A stretch of 64,000 bases of DNA from Veillonellaceae bacterium (GTDB taxonomy: Bacteria; Bacillota; Negativicutes; Veillonellales; Dialisteraceae). Below the pieces are notes generated by a model. It saw only the letters and a program-made list of their open reading frames with translations. It did no database searches and had not been told where the DNA came from. How positions within the stretch are numbered: position 1 is the first letter of the stretch; each line of letters starts with the position of its first letter. The position numbers and the translations under genes are program-made. The stretch is taken from positions 1,072,501 through 1,136,500 of the forward strand of contig DAJPGA010000001.1 in assembly GCA_025992895.1 (NCBI GenBank), given 5' to 3'. Shown one piece after another: positions 47,206-56,086 of this stretch.

Positions 47206-47470
47206 AAAAAAGGGGCTGTGACAAAATCCGTTAAAACGCTGCTTTTTCCTTTTCTCGAGCGAAGCGAGGTTTAAGGGTGTCAGAGCTCGCCCCGTAGGGG
47301 GAGCTGGCGCCGGAGGCGTCTGAGGAGGTTCATCTCCTCGAGCGGAGCGAGGTTTTGAGGTTTTCAGATAGCGTCGATAAATACATTTGTCAGATAATCC
47401 TCTAATTGAATATACCCAGACAAAAAGGGGCTGTGGCAAAATGATTAACCATTTTGTCACAGCCCCTTTA
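47206..47470 (+). repeat. Inverted repeat element, copy B (~265 bp)
   Basis: Starts AAAAAAGGGGCTGTGACAAAATCC and ends in a full palindrome GGGGCTGTGGCAAAATG...CATTTTGTCACAGCCCC (47427-47466). Interior contains CTCGAGCGAAGCGAG, GCCCCGTAGGGGG and CTCGAGCGGAGCGAG, each self-complementary. The mirror copy is at 45763-46028; together they bracket 1.18 kb. Confidence 0.87.
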
Positions 47471-47478
47471 TTGCGTAT

Positions 47479-49272
47479 TTATTTAAAGAACTTCAGGTTG
47501 TCATACGTCGGGGAAACGATCCAGTTTCCTTTTGTATCGATAAGTCCCCACTTGCCATCAACTTTGACGCCGGCCCTGTCATTCATGAAGGATGTCATCT
47601 GGCTGATCTTCTTCGGGAAAACGATGGCGTCATTGCCATCATAGCTGATGACCTTCCATGCATCATCCTTCACAGGAATCAGGCCGCAGGAAGCAGTACC
47701 CGTTTCGCGGTAGAGGGGAGCGGAAATGACTTTCCCGTCCTTATCAAGGATGCCGTATTTCCCATCCTGCTTATAGGAAAGCATCGAGCTTCCCAGGTAC
47801 TTGATCTCAGCGTAAGAGAAGGGAACGAGCTCTTTGCCGTCGTCCATGGAAAGGACGCCCCAGTCTCCCTTGTCATTCCTGCAGATGAGGATGCCTGCTT
47901 CATCGACGGGGATGACTGCTTTGTAGGCGATGTGGGCAATGAATGTACCGCTCCTGTTTTCCCAGCCGTAGCGGTCATTATTGAAAACAAGGATGCCGCG
48001 GCTCGATGCCGGGAAGACGCGTGCATTCGATGTGCTTGCAATGACCTTGCCGGTATTATCGATGTAGCCGCGTTTGACAAGGACGGTTGGAACCGTTCCG
48101 TATTCATAACCCCACGGATCCCACAGCGGGAAGCCGATGCCAAAACCCCATCCGCCATGATAGCGGTGGTGATGGTGGGGACGCAGCCAGTGACCCCAGC
48201 CCCAGCCGATGCCGATCGAGACAGGATAGCGGCGTACGACGCCTTCTTCCCTGACCTCGCCTTTCCTGACTTCTGCCAGACCATCTTCGAAGGGGAAGAG
48301 CATGTCATAATCAGCCATGAAAGCAATCGTCCCGTCCGGCTTGATATAAGCGCCGCCGTCGATTGTCTTGACGCCAGCCAGGCCTTCCGAGAATTCTGTC
48401 ATGACGCGCTTGAACTGAGGCTTTACCGCCACCGTTCCCTCATCATTGACAAAGCCCCAGAGACCTTCCTTGTTCTTGACGGCTGTCAGATGCTCGGAAA
48501 AGATTGGTGCGGCCTCTTCATAAGAGAAGGGAACGACAGGCGTATTTTCCTTATTGATGAAACCCCAGAGATTTTCCTTATTCTTGACGGCCAGAAGACC
48601 GCTGCTAAAGGAGGGGCCGGAATCCTTATAAGAAGGCTCGATGACAACGGTGCCGGTCTGATCGATGACACCCCATTTTCCGTCCATCTTTACAGGCGCA
48701 AGACCCTCAGCAAACCAGCGCGCTTCCTGATAGAGAGGCGCGATTTCCTTTCCGTCATAGAAAAGGTAGCCGTACTTGCCATCCAGCTTGACAATGGCAG
48801 AGCCGTCCTGGAAATCAGAGACCTGGTCATACACATGATCGGAAATGACAGTGCCGTCTTCCCGGTAGAAGCGTATCTTGCTGTCGGGAAGCTTGACCGC
48901 AAGCGCATTGTCCTTCCAGACAGAACGGCTTTCATAGGAAACAGGGACGATGACTTTGCCTTCCCTGTTGTAGAAGCCGCGGAGCTTGCCCTTTGATACC
49001 TCGATCAGGTTGTCACGGCCCGCCTGGCTCGCAAGGTCAGCTTCCTGGTCTTCAGAATCAGAAAGGGAAACTGCTTCCTTGTCATAAGAAAGGGGAATGA
49101 CGACTTTGCCCGACGCGTCAAGCGCGCCCCACTTGCCATCCTTTTCAACGCCCGCTGCAAAGGGGACAGGGGAAAGAGCTTCAGAAGGCTGAGGGGTTTC
49201 AGATGCATAGACATTTGCCGAAAGTGTAAGAGCGGCCGCCGCAAGAATGGCCGCCAGTTGATGATGGAACAT
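47479..49272 (-). CDS. Exported WG-repeat protein
   Basis: 597 aa with a signal peptide (HHQLAAILAAAALTLSANVYA). The mature protein is built from many WG (KWG/LWGF/KYG) beta repeats of about 35-40 residues: DGKWGALDASGKVVIP, DGKYGYLFYDGKEIAP, DGKWGVIDQTGTVVIEP, ENLWGFINKENTPVVPF, and so on. A striking Gly/Trp/His insertion (about residues 350-384: WGWGHWLRPHHHHRYHGG) interrupts the repeat pattern and could bind metal. WG proteins lack a known enzymatic role and are thought to be binding scaffolds. Start ATG 49272 has TGAGGTGA upstream. Confidence 0.88.
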   Translation of the reverse strand: MFHHQLAAILAAAALTLSANVYASETPQPSEALSPVPFAAGVEKDGKWGALDASGKVVIPLSYDKEAVSLSDSEDQEADLASQAGRDNLIEVSKGKLRGFYNREGKVIVPVSYESRSVWKDNALAVKLPDSKIRFYREDGTVISDHVYDQVSDFQDGSAIVKLDGKYGYLFYDGKEIAPLYQEARWFAEGLAPVKMDGKWGVIDQTGTVVIEPSYKDSGPSFSSGLLAVKNKENLWGFINKENTPVVPFSYEEAAPIFSEHLTAVKNKEGLWGFVNDEGTVAVKPQFKRVMTEFSEGLAGVKTIDGGAYIKPDGTIAFMADYDMLFPFEDGLAEVRKGEVREEGVVRRYPVSIGIGWGWGHWLRPHHHHRYHGGWGFGIGFPLWDPWGYEYGTVPTVLVKRGYIDNTGKVIASTSNARVFPASSRGILVFNNDRYGWENRSGTFIAHIAYKAVIPVDEAGILICRNDKGDWGVLSMDDGKELVPFSYAEIKYLGSSMLSYKQDGKYGILDKDGKVISAPLYRETGTASCGLIPVKDDAWKVISYDGNDAIVFPKKISQMTSFMNDRAGVKVDGKWGLIDTKGNWIVSPTYDNLKFFK

Positions 49273-49422
49273 AGAATCACCTCACAGAATAAATCCGGGA
49301 AAGCTTTCTTTTCCAGTGTTAGTTTCATTTGCCTTTATTTTAGCATATTTCGATATAAGCTTAATAAGAAATATGGAATTGGAATTTAATGAGGTATAAA
49401 TTAATTTTATATTATTAAAAGA

Positions 49423-49486
49423 TTGACACAATTTTAGCGATATATCATAATATTGTGAATGGGACGCAAAATATTTATTTTGTCCC
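49423..49486 (+). promoter_or_regulatory. Promoter and 5' hairpin of TonB receptor 1
   Basis: TTGACA (49423-49428), 17 nt, CATAAT (49446-49451). The transcript would start with a hairpin GGGA...CAAAAT / ATTTTG...TCCC (49461-49486), about 70 nt before the start codon. Confidence 0.7.
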
Positions 49487-49556
49487 GCTATATGTCAATG
49501 ATTCTGCTCCGATAGGGAGATCGGCGCGGAATCGGTGTGTTACAGGGAGGATTGCT

Positions 49557-51572
49557 ATGAAGGGAAAAAGCAATTTAGTGTGGCTGAGTGCAGTCATAGC
49601 CATGATGGGATGTGGGAGCGCATATGCAGAGGATACATTTTACGAACTGGATCCAGTCATCGTCACTGCCCAGCGCATGGAAACAACAGATCTGAAGACG
49701 CCTGCATCAGTTGAGACCATTACATCGGAGGACATTAAAAAATCTGGTGCAACTACGGTTCATGAAGCACTGCGGTACAGCACAGGCATTATTATTCATG
49801 CGCAGGGCCCCAGAAATATTTCTCAGGGGACAATGACAAATAAAGCCGTCATCCGTGGCAACGAGAAAGGCACTCTTGTCCTGGTAGATGGCGTTCCTAT
49901 CAATCAGGCCGGACGATATAATCTCGAGGATATACCTGTTGATTCTGTTGACAGGATTGAAGTCGTCAGGGGCGGCGGAGCGGTGCTTTACGGTTCGGAA
50001 GCATCCGGCGGCGTTATCAATATCATTACAAAAGGCACCCGCGAAAATATGATCCGCGCAGGGCTTGGGAATTATGGCATCCAGAATTATTCCGGTTCTG
50101 TACAGGCAGGAAAATTTGGAATGACTTATACCTATGACCATACCGGGCGGATTTCAAATATTTCCAGTCCTACCAAACCGGCAAAGAAAGCGAGAGGAAC
50201 CACACCTAATGGAGGGATGTACTATAACATCCTCCGCGGCGAACACAGCAATCTGAACTGGCGTTATAATTTTAACGACAATTTGTATTTCACACATACA
50301 TATAGTGAAAACAGCGACCATTATGTTTACAAGTATGATGGGCATGATTATAAGCCCAATACAGGTGCTGATTTCAAAGATGCACTTCATAGTACCAAAT
50401 CCAATCTGATGCAGCTGCACTTTGATAATGGCGATCTGAAGGCATCCATTTTCTATAACAAAAAAGATCAGAAAACAAGAAACCTCATTGCTTATCAGGA
50501 AGCAACACTGAAAAGAGGGAAAGTGTCAGTCGCGCATCCTGAACAGTTTGATCCGAGCCGGAAAGACCGGAATTCAACGACCTATAAAGACCAGACGATC
50601 GGCCTTGATGTTTCCAATCGCTGGCATTTTAATAAAGGTTCCTTCATGCTGGGATACAATTTCCAGAGAGATTTGGAAACAAAGAAAGTATCGGATACGT
50701 ATGTTGGCGGATACCTGTCATCGGCTGGCTCGATAAATAGCTATGAGAGAAACATGCACTCTGTTTTCGGCCAGCTTGCATATAATCTCACAGAGAAGGA
50801 CGAAGTGGATCTGAATTTCCGCGAAACTTGGACAGAAGCGGATGAAGCAGGCAACAAATACGATAAGTTCACGCCTGAAATCAACTGGGTTCATTCCTTC
50901 GATGAAGATACTTCTCTTTATGCCAAAGCAGGAAAATCCTTCATGATGCCGACATTCACGCAGCTTTATGGCGGCGGAAATATCCTGGGCGTTCCGGATC
51001 TTAAACCTGAATCAGGCAATCACTACGAATTAGGCGTTAAGAAGAATATCGGTAAGTCTGCATGGCGGTTTGATGTATTCCATTACAGAATCAAGAATCA
51101 TATTGATGCGGATACAGATAAATGGCCGGAAGTATCTTATAAGAATACCGACATCCGGAACACTGGCGTCGAACTCGACTTCTCGCGTCAGGAAAATGAA
51201 AATCTGTCTTACCATGCCGGCATTACATATAGTCATCCTGAAAAGAGAAAAGATGGAGAAAATAACGGGAACTGGCATGACTATTATGGCAAACTGCAGT
51301 TCAATGCAGGAGCCAGCTATACGACAGGCAAGCTGACGACATCCTTTGAAATGAATGTACTCTCCCTGAGAAAGAGGGATGCTTATCCCTACGAAGACTT
51401 CAAGGCACAGTGCTTCACTGATTTGAATTTCTCCTACAAGGCCAATGAAGAATGCCGTGTATTCCTGAACATTGATAATGTATTCAACAGGCATGATATC
51501 GTTTCTTCCTCGACCTCGAATTTCTATGATCTTGGCAGAAACTTCATGGCAGGGGTTGAATACAAGTTCTAA
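49557..51572 (+). CDS. TonB-dependent outer-membrane receptor 1
   Basis: 671-aa beta-barrel receptor for energised uptake (iron chelate, haem or cobalamin). Signal peptide to AYA; TonB box DPVIVTAQR; plug domain with VLVDGVPINQAGRYN, RIEVVRGGGAVLYGSEASGGVINIITKG; late motif VPDLKPESGNHYELG; C-terminal aromatic VEYKF as needed for barrel insertion. ATG 49557 follows GGGAGGA; the longer frame to 49455 lacks a signal. Haem FRAP/NPNL motifs are not seen, so the ligand is open. Likely monocistronic; the second receptor has its own promoter. Confidence 0.9.
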   Translation: MKGKSNLVWLSAVIAMMGCGSAYAEDTFYELDPVIVTAQRMETTDLKTPASVETITSEDIKKSGATTVHEALRYSTGIIIHAQGPRNISQGTMTNKAVIRGNEKGTLVLVDGVPINQAGRYNLEDIPVDSVDRIEVVRGGGAVLYGSEASGGVINIITKGTRENMIRAGLGNYGIQNYSGSVQAGKFGMTYTYDHTGRISNISSPTKPAKKARGTTPNGGMYYNILRGEHSNLNWRYNFNDNLYFTHTYSENSDHYVYKYDGHDYKPNTGADFKDALHSTKSNLMQLHFDNGDLKASIFYNKKDQKTRNLIAYQEATLKRGKVSVAHPEQFDPSRKDRNSTTYKDQTIGLDVSNRWHFNKGSFMLGYNFQRDLETKKVSDTYVGGYLSSAGSINSYERNMHSVFGQLAYNLTEKDEVDLNFRETWTEADEAGNKYDKFTPEINWVHSFDEDTSLYAKAGKSFMMPTFTQLYGGGNILGVPDLKPESGNHYELGVKKNIGKSAWRFDVFHYRIKNHIDADTDKWPEVSYKNTDIRNTGVELDFSRQENENLSYHAGITYSHPEKRKDGENNGNWHDYYGKLQFNAGASYTTGKLTTSFEMNVLSLRKRDAYPYEDFKAQCFTDLNFSYKANEECRVFLNIDNVFNRHDIVSSSTSNFYDLGRNFMAGVEYKF

Positions 51573-51680
51573 CAAGATGAATATGTAAGTATGCTTTTAC
51601 AGATAAAGGCACGGCATCTGCCAGAATACGGAAGCAGAAGGGCCTGATCATATACTTACAGGATATTGGAATACTGCTGT

Positions 51681-51726
51681 TAAAGGGGCTGTGATGAAAT
51701 GATTGTATTTCTGCAGCCTCTTTTCC
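51681..51726 (+). terminator. Palindromic terminator, GGGGCTGTG family
   Basis: AAAGGGGCTG and CAGCCTCTTTT arms with partly paired middle (GTGATGAAATG / TATTTCTG). Solo relative of the inverted repeat ends. Confidence 0.7.
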
Positions 51727-51780
51727 AATGTGATTAATTAATACCGAATGAGAGATAAATTAGGGCATACTATTTATTTA

Positions 51781-51840
51781 TTGACTTATTTCTAATGAAA
51801 CGTCATAATATGAAAGGCTGTAATAATTATTTAATTATTA
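51781..51840 (+). promoter_or_regulatory. Promoter and perfect palindromic operator of TonB receptor 2
   Basis: TTGACT (51781-51786), 17 nt, CATAAT (51804-51809): same layout as the first receptor. Over the start site lies TAATAATTA-TT-TAATTATTA (51821-51840), nine-base perfect arms, in a good position for a repressor such as Fur. Confidence 0.7.
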
Positions 51841-51912
51841 TCCAATTTTTTTATTATTTCTATCTGATTGGGGAGATTTGATAGAGATAGATAATTCACA
51901 GGGAGGATTATC

Positions 51913-53877
51913 ATGAAGAAGTTAAAATTTCTAGTTGCCGCTGAATTAATAGCATGTACGTCAATTGGCGGTTATATAGTTGCTGCCGAAGATGTATATG
52001 AATTAAACCCGGTTGTCGTTACTGCTGAGAGAACAGAGAAGAAGGATTTAGAGACTCCGGCAGCGGTCCAGGTAATTACAGCGAAAGAAATTAAGGAACA
52101 GGGGTATACTTCCGTCGCAGATGCATTGGGGCATACGGTGGATGTAGGAGCCTATTCTTACACGAGTGACGGGGATGATTTGGGAGGATCCCAGAGCCGT
52201 TTCTATATCCGTGGATTTGATAAGGGGACATTGGTATTGGTCAATGGAGCTCCTATCAATATCATGAATTATTCTTCAACAAGCGGCGTCCCGATTGATG
52301 CTGTCGAGAAAATTGAAGTCATCAAGGGACCAAGCTCCGTTTTGTATGGCGCTGAAGCGATGGGCGGCGTTGTGAATATTATCACGAAAAAAGGCGGAGA
52401 AGATAAAACGACCGCCAAGGTTACCTACGGCAACTATACCAACGGGTATCAGGTCAGCACCAGCGGGGAAAAGTATTTCATTTCCTTTAACCGCGATAAT
52501 TTCGATCGTTTTAATAATCCGAGCACTATATTTCCAAAGTCTAAGTATGGCTGGGAAAATGACAAGGGGCATAGGACGAACCTCTTCACCTCTATTAATT
52601 TGACGGATAAACTGACCTTTGACTGGATGCGTTTTTCATCGAATAAGAACCGCTGGGCCAAGGAAGTCAAGGATGGGAAGAAAACCGGAAAGATTTATAC
52701 GGGAAGCACGGGTCTCTATAATTATAATGATGTAAAGAATACCATGGATTTGATATACAATGATGATGAAAGTCATTTCAAATCAATCATGGCCTTCAAT
52801 AACAGAAGGCTGGACAGCACCAATACAAAGTTTAATAAAGACGGATCTGTAAAGAGCAAAGCACGGGGAACCAATTATAATGTCTATAATTTTAACTTCA
52901 ATAACCAGAAGACCTGGTACTTAAACGATGGGAAAGACAGCCTGACAGCAGGTCTTGATTATAAATATGAACATTATAAATCGTTGAATGGGGAAGATTA
53001 TATCGGCAGAAGCAACTATGGTCTGTTTGCATCTTACAGCCATGAGTTTAATGACAGGATGACCGGTATCTTCGGCGCACGTGAATTTGTGAATCAGTCA
53101 AACGGATGGGATAAATCCAATAAGAAATTCCTGCCGCAGGTTCAGTTCCTTTACAAGCTTTCGGACGACTGGAGCCTCTATACGAATGTGGGCGAATCAT
53201 TCGACATGCCGGCCATTAATTCTAAATATTATTCATCAAAGCTTAAGAACTGGAATATAAAGCCACAGTCCGGGTGGACATATGAATTTGGTACAAAGTA
53301 TATTACCGGCAAGGACAGCTTGAAGATCGATGTATTCCATATGGATATCAAGGATAAATTCGAATGGGTGCATGAGTCTGAGCTGATTGATGGCGGCGCT
53401 GATAATATCAATGTCCAGGTCAATGGCGGCGATTTTAAGAATACAGGGCTGGAAGTGGAATATGAACATATCATTAACAGCAACTGGCGTTATTCATTAG
53501 GAGCTTCCATTTCTAATCCGAAGATGAAGGATTATAACAGTGACGTATGGCGCCAGAGCGAAGCAAGGCTTCAGGGAAGCGCGAGCCTGTCCTATGAAGA
53601 AGGGAAGTTCTATGGAGGACTCAATTACTTCCTGATTTCTGACAGGCAGGATAGCCATTATACACGGGACGGTTCTATCGCAAAGAACACGAAAGGATGG
53701 GATCATAAGACGCCAAACAGTTCTCTCCTGAATGCCGTGTTCTCCTATGCTCCTAATAAGGAACAGGCTGTTACCCTGAACTTGTATAATCTGCTTGACC
53801 GGAAGAATCCTATTAATGATTCAGAAAATGTTGATCTGCCCTTCCATTGGACGGTTTCATACAGTTATTCGTTCTGA
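51913..53877 (+). CDS. TonB-dependent outer-membrane receptor 2
   Basis: 654 aa. Signal peptide (to VAA), TonB box NPVVVTAER, plug (VLVNGAPINIMNYSSTSGVPIDAV, KIEVIKGPSSVLYGAEAMGGVVNIITKKG), barrel ending in SYSYSF. AGGGAGGA precedes ATG 51913. It resembles receptor 1 in the plug but the barrel differs, so another ligand is likely. The binding lipoprotein gene starts 47 nt downstream and is probably cotranscribed, giving receptor plus periplasmic carrier. Confidence 0.9.
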   Translation: MKKLKFLVAAELIACTSIGGYIVAAEDVYELNPVVVTAERTEKKDLETPAAVQVITAKEIKEQGYTSVADALGHTVDVGAYSYTSDGDDLGGSQSRFYIRGFDKGTLVLVNGAPINIMNYSSTSGVPIDAVEKIEVIKGPSSVLYGAEAMGGVVNIITKKGGEDKTTAKVTYGNYTNGYQVSTSGEKYFISFNRDNFDRFNNPSTIFPKSKYGWENDKGHRTNLFTSINLTDKLTFDWMRFSSNKNRWAKEVKDGKKTGKIYTGSTGLYNYNDVKNTMDLIYNDDESHFKSIMAFNNRRLDSTNTKFNKDGSVKSKARGTNYNVYNFNFNNQKTWYLNDGKDSLTAGLDYKYEHYKSLNGEDYIGRSNYGLFASYSHEFNDRMTGIFGAREFVNQSNGWDKSNKKFLPQVQFLYKLSDDWSLYTNVGESFDMPAINSKYYSSKLKNWNIKPQSGWTYEFGTKYITGKDSLKIDVFHMDIKDKFEWVHESELIDGGADNINVQVNGGDFKNTGLEVEYEHIINSNWRYSLGASISNPKMKDYNSDVWRQSEARLQGSASLSYEEGKFYGGLNYFLISDRQDSHYTRDGSIAKNTKGWDHKTPNSSLLNAVFSYAPNKEQAVTLNLYNLLDRKNPINDSENVDLPFHWTVSYSYSF

Positions 53878-53924
53878 TGAAATGAAGAGAAAAATAAAAG
53901 AATCTGCTTTCTTTGAGAGGTGTT

Positions 53925-54908
53925 ATGAAAAAGTTTTTTCTGATTTTCTTTTGCTGTTTTCTTGCAATGACCACGCTTACCGGCTGCATGGCTGAGAAGA
54001 GTTCGACCGGACGCGTACTGACCGATGGGGCAGGAAGAGAAGTGAGGATTCCTGAAAAGCCATCGCGTATCGTTTCTCTGACGTATGGCACGGATGAAAT
54101 TCTGCTTGGGCTTGTGAGTACGAGGAGAATCAGCGCGCTTTCTAAATATGCAGGGGCTGAAGGAATCACTTTTGTGACGAAGAAGGAAAAGGAAGCGGTA
54201 GGCCGCACACTAGACTTGAATCCGGAAGCCGTTATGGCGCTTAATCCGGATCTGGTACTAGTGTCCACAGAAACGCCAGCCAACTTTGTCCAGACACTCT
54301 CTGCATCCGGCGTGCCTGTGTTTGTATCGATCATCCCGAAGGACTGGGATGAGATGGAAACCAGAGTGCAGGGGATTGCAAACGCAGTCGATGAAGAGGG
54401 TAAGGGGAAAGAGATGATAGAGCATATGCGGGAAAAGCGCGATGCTCTGGAAAAGAAACTCTCCGTGATTCCTCCGGATCAGGAAAGAACGGCATTGGGG
54501 ATTACCTTCCGCGGGATCCTGGGGAAAAGGGGAACGCTGTTCTCTGACATTCTCAAAATGGCGCATGTGAAGGATGGTGCAGCTATCTATGACGCTCATG
54601 AAATTCCCCGCGGCAGCAGTACTTTCATTTCCATGGAAGTACTTCCTGCAATTAATCCGGACGTGATCCTCATGCCGGTCTGGCAATCCGGACTGCGGAT
54701 CACTGAAAGCGAGTTTGCTCAGGAGATCCTGTCGAATCCTGCTTTTCAGGATGTGAAAGCAGTGAAGAACAAGAGGCTGGTGCCATTCCCTGAGAGGTAC
54801 AAGTTTGTCATGTCGCAGCACATTACGGATGCCGTGGAGGCAAGCGCAAAGGCCGTTTATCCTGAACTCTTTGATGATACGGATATTATGACGCTCAAAG
54901 GAAATTGA
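53925..54908 (+). CDS. Periplasmic binding lipoprotein (PF01497; iron/cobalamin/haem type)
   Basis: 327 aa; lipobox LTGC near residue 21. The mature part shows the family pattern: DGAGREVRIPEKPSRIVSLTYGTDEILLGLV, ALNPDLVLVSTETP, and C-terminal ITDAVEASAKAVYPELF. ATG 53925 is preferred over TTG 53913 because GAGAGGTG is then correctly spaced. No permease or ATPase follows; the next feature is the glyQS T-box. Together with receptor 2 it forms half of a metal-chelate import route. Confidence 0.87.
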   Translation: MKKFFLIFFCCFLAMTTLTGCMAEKSSTGRVLTDGAGREVRIPEKPSRIVSLTYGTDEILLGLVSTRRISALSKYAGAEGITFVTKKEKEAVGRTLDLNPEAVMALNPDLVLVSTETPANFVQTLSASGVPVFVSIIPKDWDEMETRVQGIANAVDEEGKGKEMIEHMREKRDALEKKLSVIPPDQERTALGITFRGILGKRGTLFSDILKMAHVKDGAAIYDAHEIPRGSSTFISMEVLPAINPDVILMPVWQSGLRITESEFAQEILSNPAFQDVKAVKNKRLVPFPERYKFVMSQHITDAVEASAKAVYPELFDDTDIMTLKGN

Positions 54909-54924
54909 ATACTTGCATAACTGC

Positions 54925-54953
54925 TTTACATTTAGCCCTGCATTTGTTATTAT
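54925..54953 (+). promoter_or_regulatory. Promoter of the glyQS T-box transcript
   Basis: TTTACA (54925-54930), 17 nt, TATTAT (54948-54953); the T-box leader starts just after. Confidence 0.65.
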
Positions 54954-54964
54954 GTTTCCATAAC

Positions 54965-55170
54965 TACGGCGATGAAGAAAAGGAGTACGCACAGTCAGCG
55001 ATCCGGTGACAGTGAGAGACCGGTATGGTGCGGAAGGCGTTTCGGAGCTGCTGCCTGAACAGAGTAGGGCTGCTATCAATTAAGGCGGGCCAATGGCCAA
55101 TGAGGGTGGAACCGCGGGTTAATGATCCCTGTAACTCGTCCCTGTAACTATATTGTTACAGGGATTTTTT
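54965..55170 (+). promoter_or_regulatory. Glycine T-box riboswitch with terminator
   Basis: The invariant T-box AGGGTGGAACCGCG is at 55103-55116. Upstream GATGAAGAAAAGGAGTA (54971-54987) is the Stem I start with K-turn and AGTA loop. Terminator TCCCTGTAAC/GTTACAGGGA + T6 at 55139-55170. A GGC at 55036-55038 after GAA is a candidate glycine specifier but I did not fold the stem fully. It senses uncharged tRNA-Gly by base pairing and then lets glyQS be read. Confidence 0.92.
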
Positions 55171-55201
55171 ATTGTTTTTCAGATTGTTTTCAGGAGGAAA
55201 T

Positions 55202-56086
55202 ATGACATTTCAGCAGATTATTCTGGCACTCCAGCGTTTCTGGTCAAAACAGGGATGCGTACTGGGAGAGCCATATGACGTGGAAAAGGGCGCAGGCACG
55301 ATGAACCCTGCGACATTCCTTCGCACCATCGGACCGGAACCATGGAACGTAGCATACGTTGAACCATCCCGCCGCCCGGATGACGGAAGATACGGCGACA
55401 ACCCGAACCGTCTGTACCAGCATCATCAGTTCCAGGTGATTATGAAACCGTCCCCGAACAATATCCAGGAGACCTATCTCGAATCCCTGAAGGAACTCGG
55501 CATCGATCCGGAAGAACATGATATCCGCTTCGTAGAAGACAACTGGGAATCCCCGACGCTCGGCGCATGGGGCATCGGCTGGGAAGTATGGCTCGACGGC
55601 ATGGAAATCACCCAGTTCACCTATTTCCAGCAGGTCGGCGGCATTGATGAACATCCGGTAGCCGTTGAAATCACCTACGGCCTGGAACGTATTGCCATGT
55701 ACATCCAGGAAAAGGACAATGTCTATGATCTGGAATGGACAGACGGCGTTACCTACGGCGACGTATGGCATGAAAACGAATACGAACAGTCCGTTTACAG
55801 CTATGAGCTTTCTGACCATGATATGCTCTTCAAGCTGTTTGACATGTATGAAAAAGAAGCAACCCGCGTAGTCAAGAAGGGGTTCGTACTTCCTGCTTAC
55901 GATTATGTACTGAAATGTTCCCATGCATTCAACCTTCTGGATGCTGCCGGCGCTATTTCCCTTTCTGAAAGAACGGAATATATCGCACGCGTCAGAAACA
56001 TGGCAAGAATGTGCGCCAAGGAATGGCTGAAAAAGCGCAAGGAACTGGGATTCCCCATGCTGAAGGGAGGCGAGGGAAATGAGTAA
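55202..56086 (+). CDS. glyQ: Glycyl-tRNA synthetase alpha subunit
   Basis: Class II synthetase catalytic subunit. 294 aa, opening [19 protein letters not shown] with [27 protein letters not shown], the motif 2 region. ATG 55202 follows AGGAGGAAAT; the longer frame to 55172 runs into the terminator T-run. Controlled by the T-box upstream, and overlaps glyS by 8 nt. Confidence 0.97.
   Translation: MTFQQIILALQRFWSKQGCVLGEPYDVEKGAGTMNPATFLRTIGPEPWNVAYVEPSRRPDDGRYGDNPNRLYQHHQFQVIMKPSPNNIQETYLESLKELGIDPEEHDIRFVEDNWESPTLGAWGIGWEVWLDGMEITQFTYFQQVGGIDEHPVAVEITYGLERIAMYIQEKDNVYDLEWTDGVTYGDVWHENEYEQSVYSYELSDHDMLFKLFDMYEKEATRVVKKGFVLPAYDYVLKCSHAFNLLDAAGAISLSERTEYIARVRNMARMCAKEWLKKRKELGFPMLKGGEGNE

Noticed and set aside
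51572..51680. Searched for a cobalamin or other riboswitch before the TonB receptors
   Set aside because: No B12-box or other recognisable conserved core was found in either leader.
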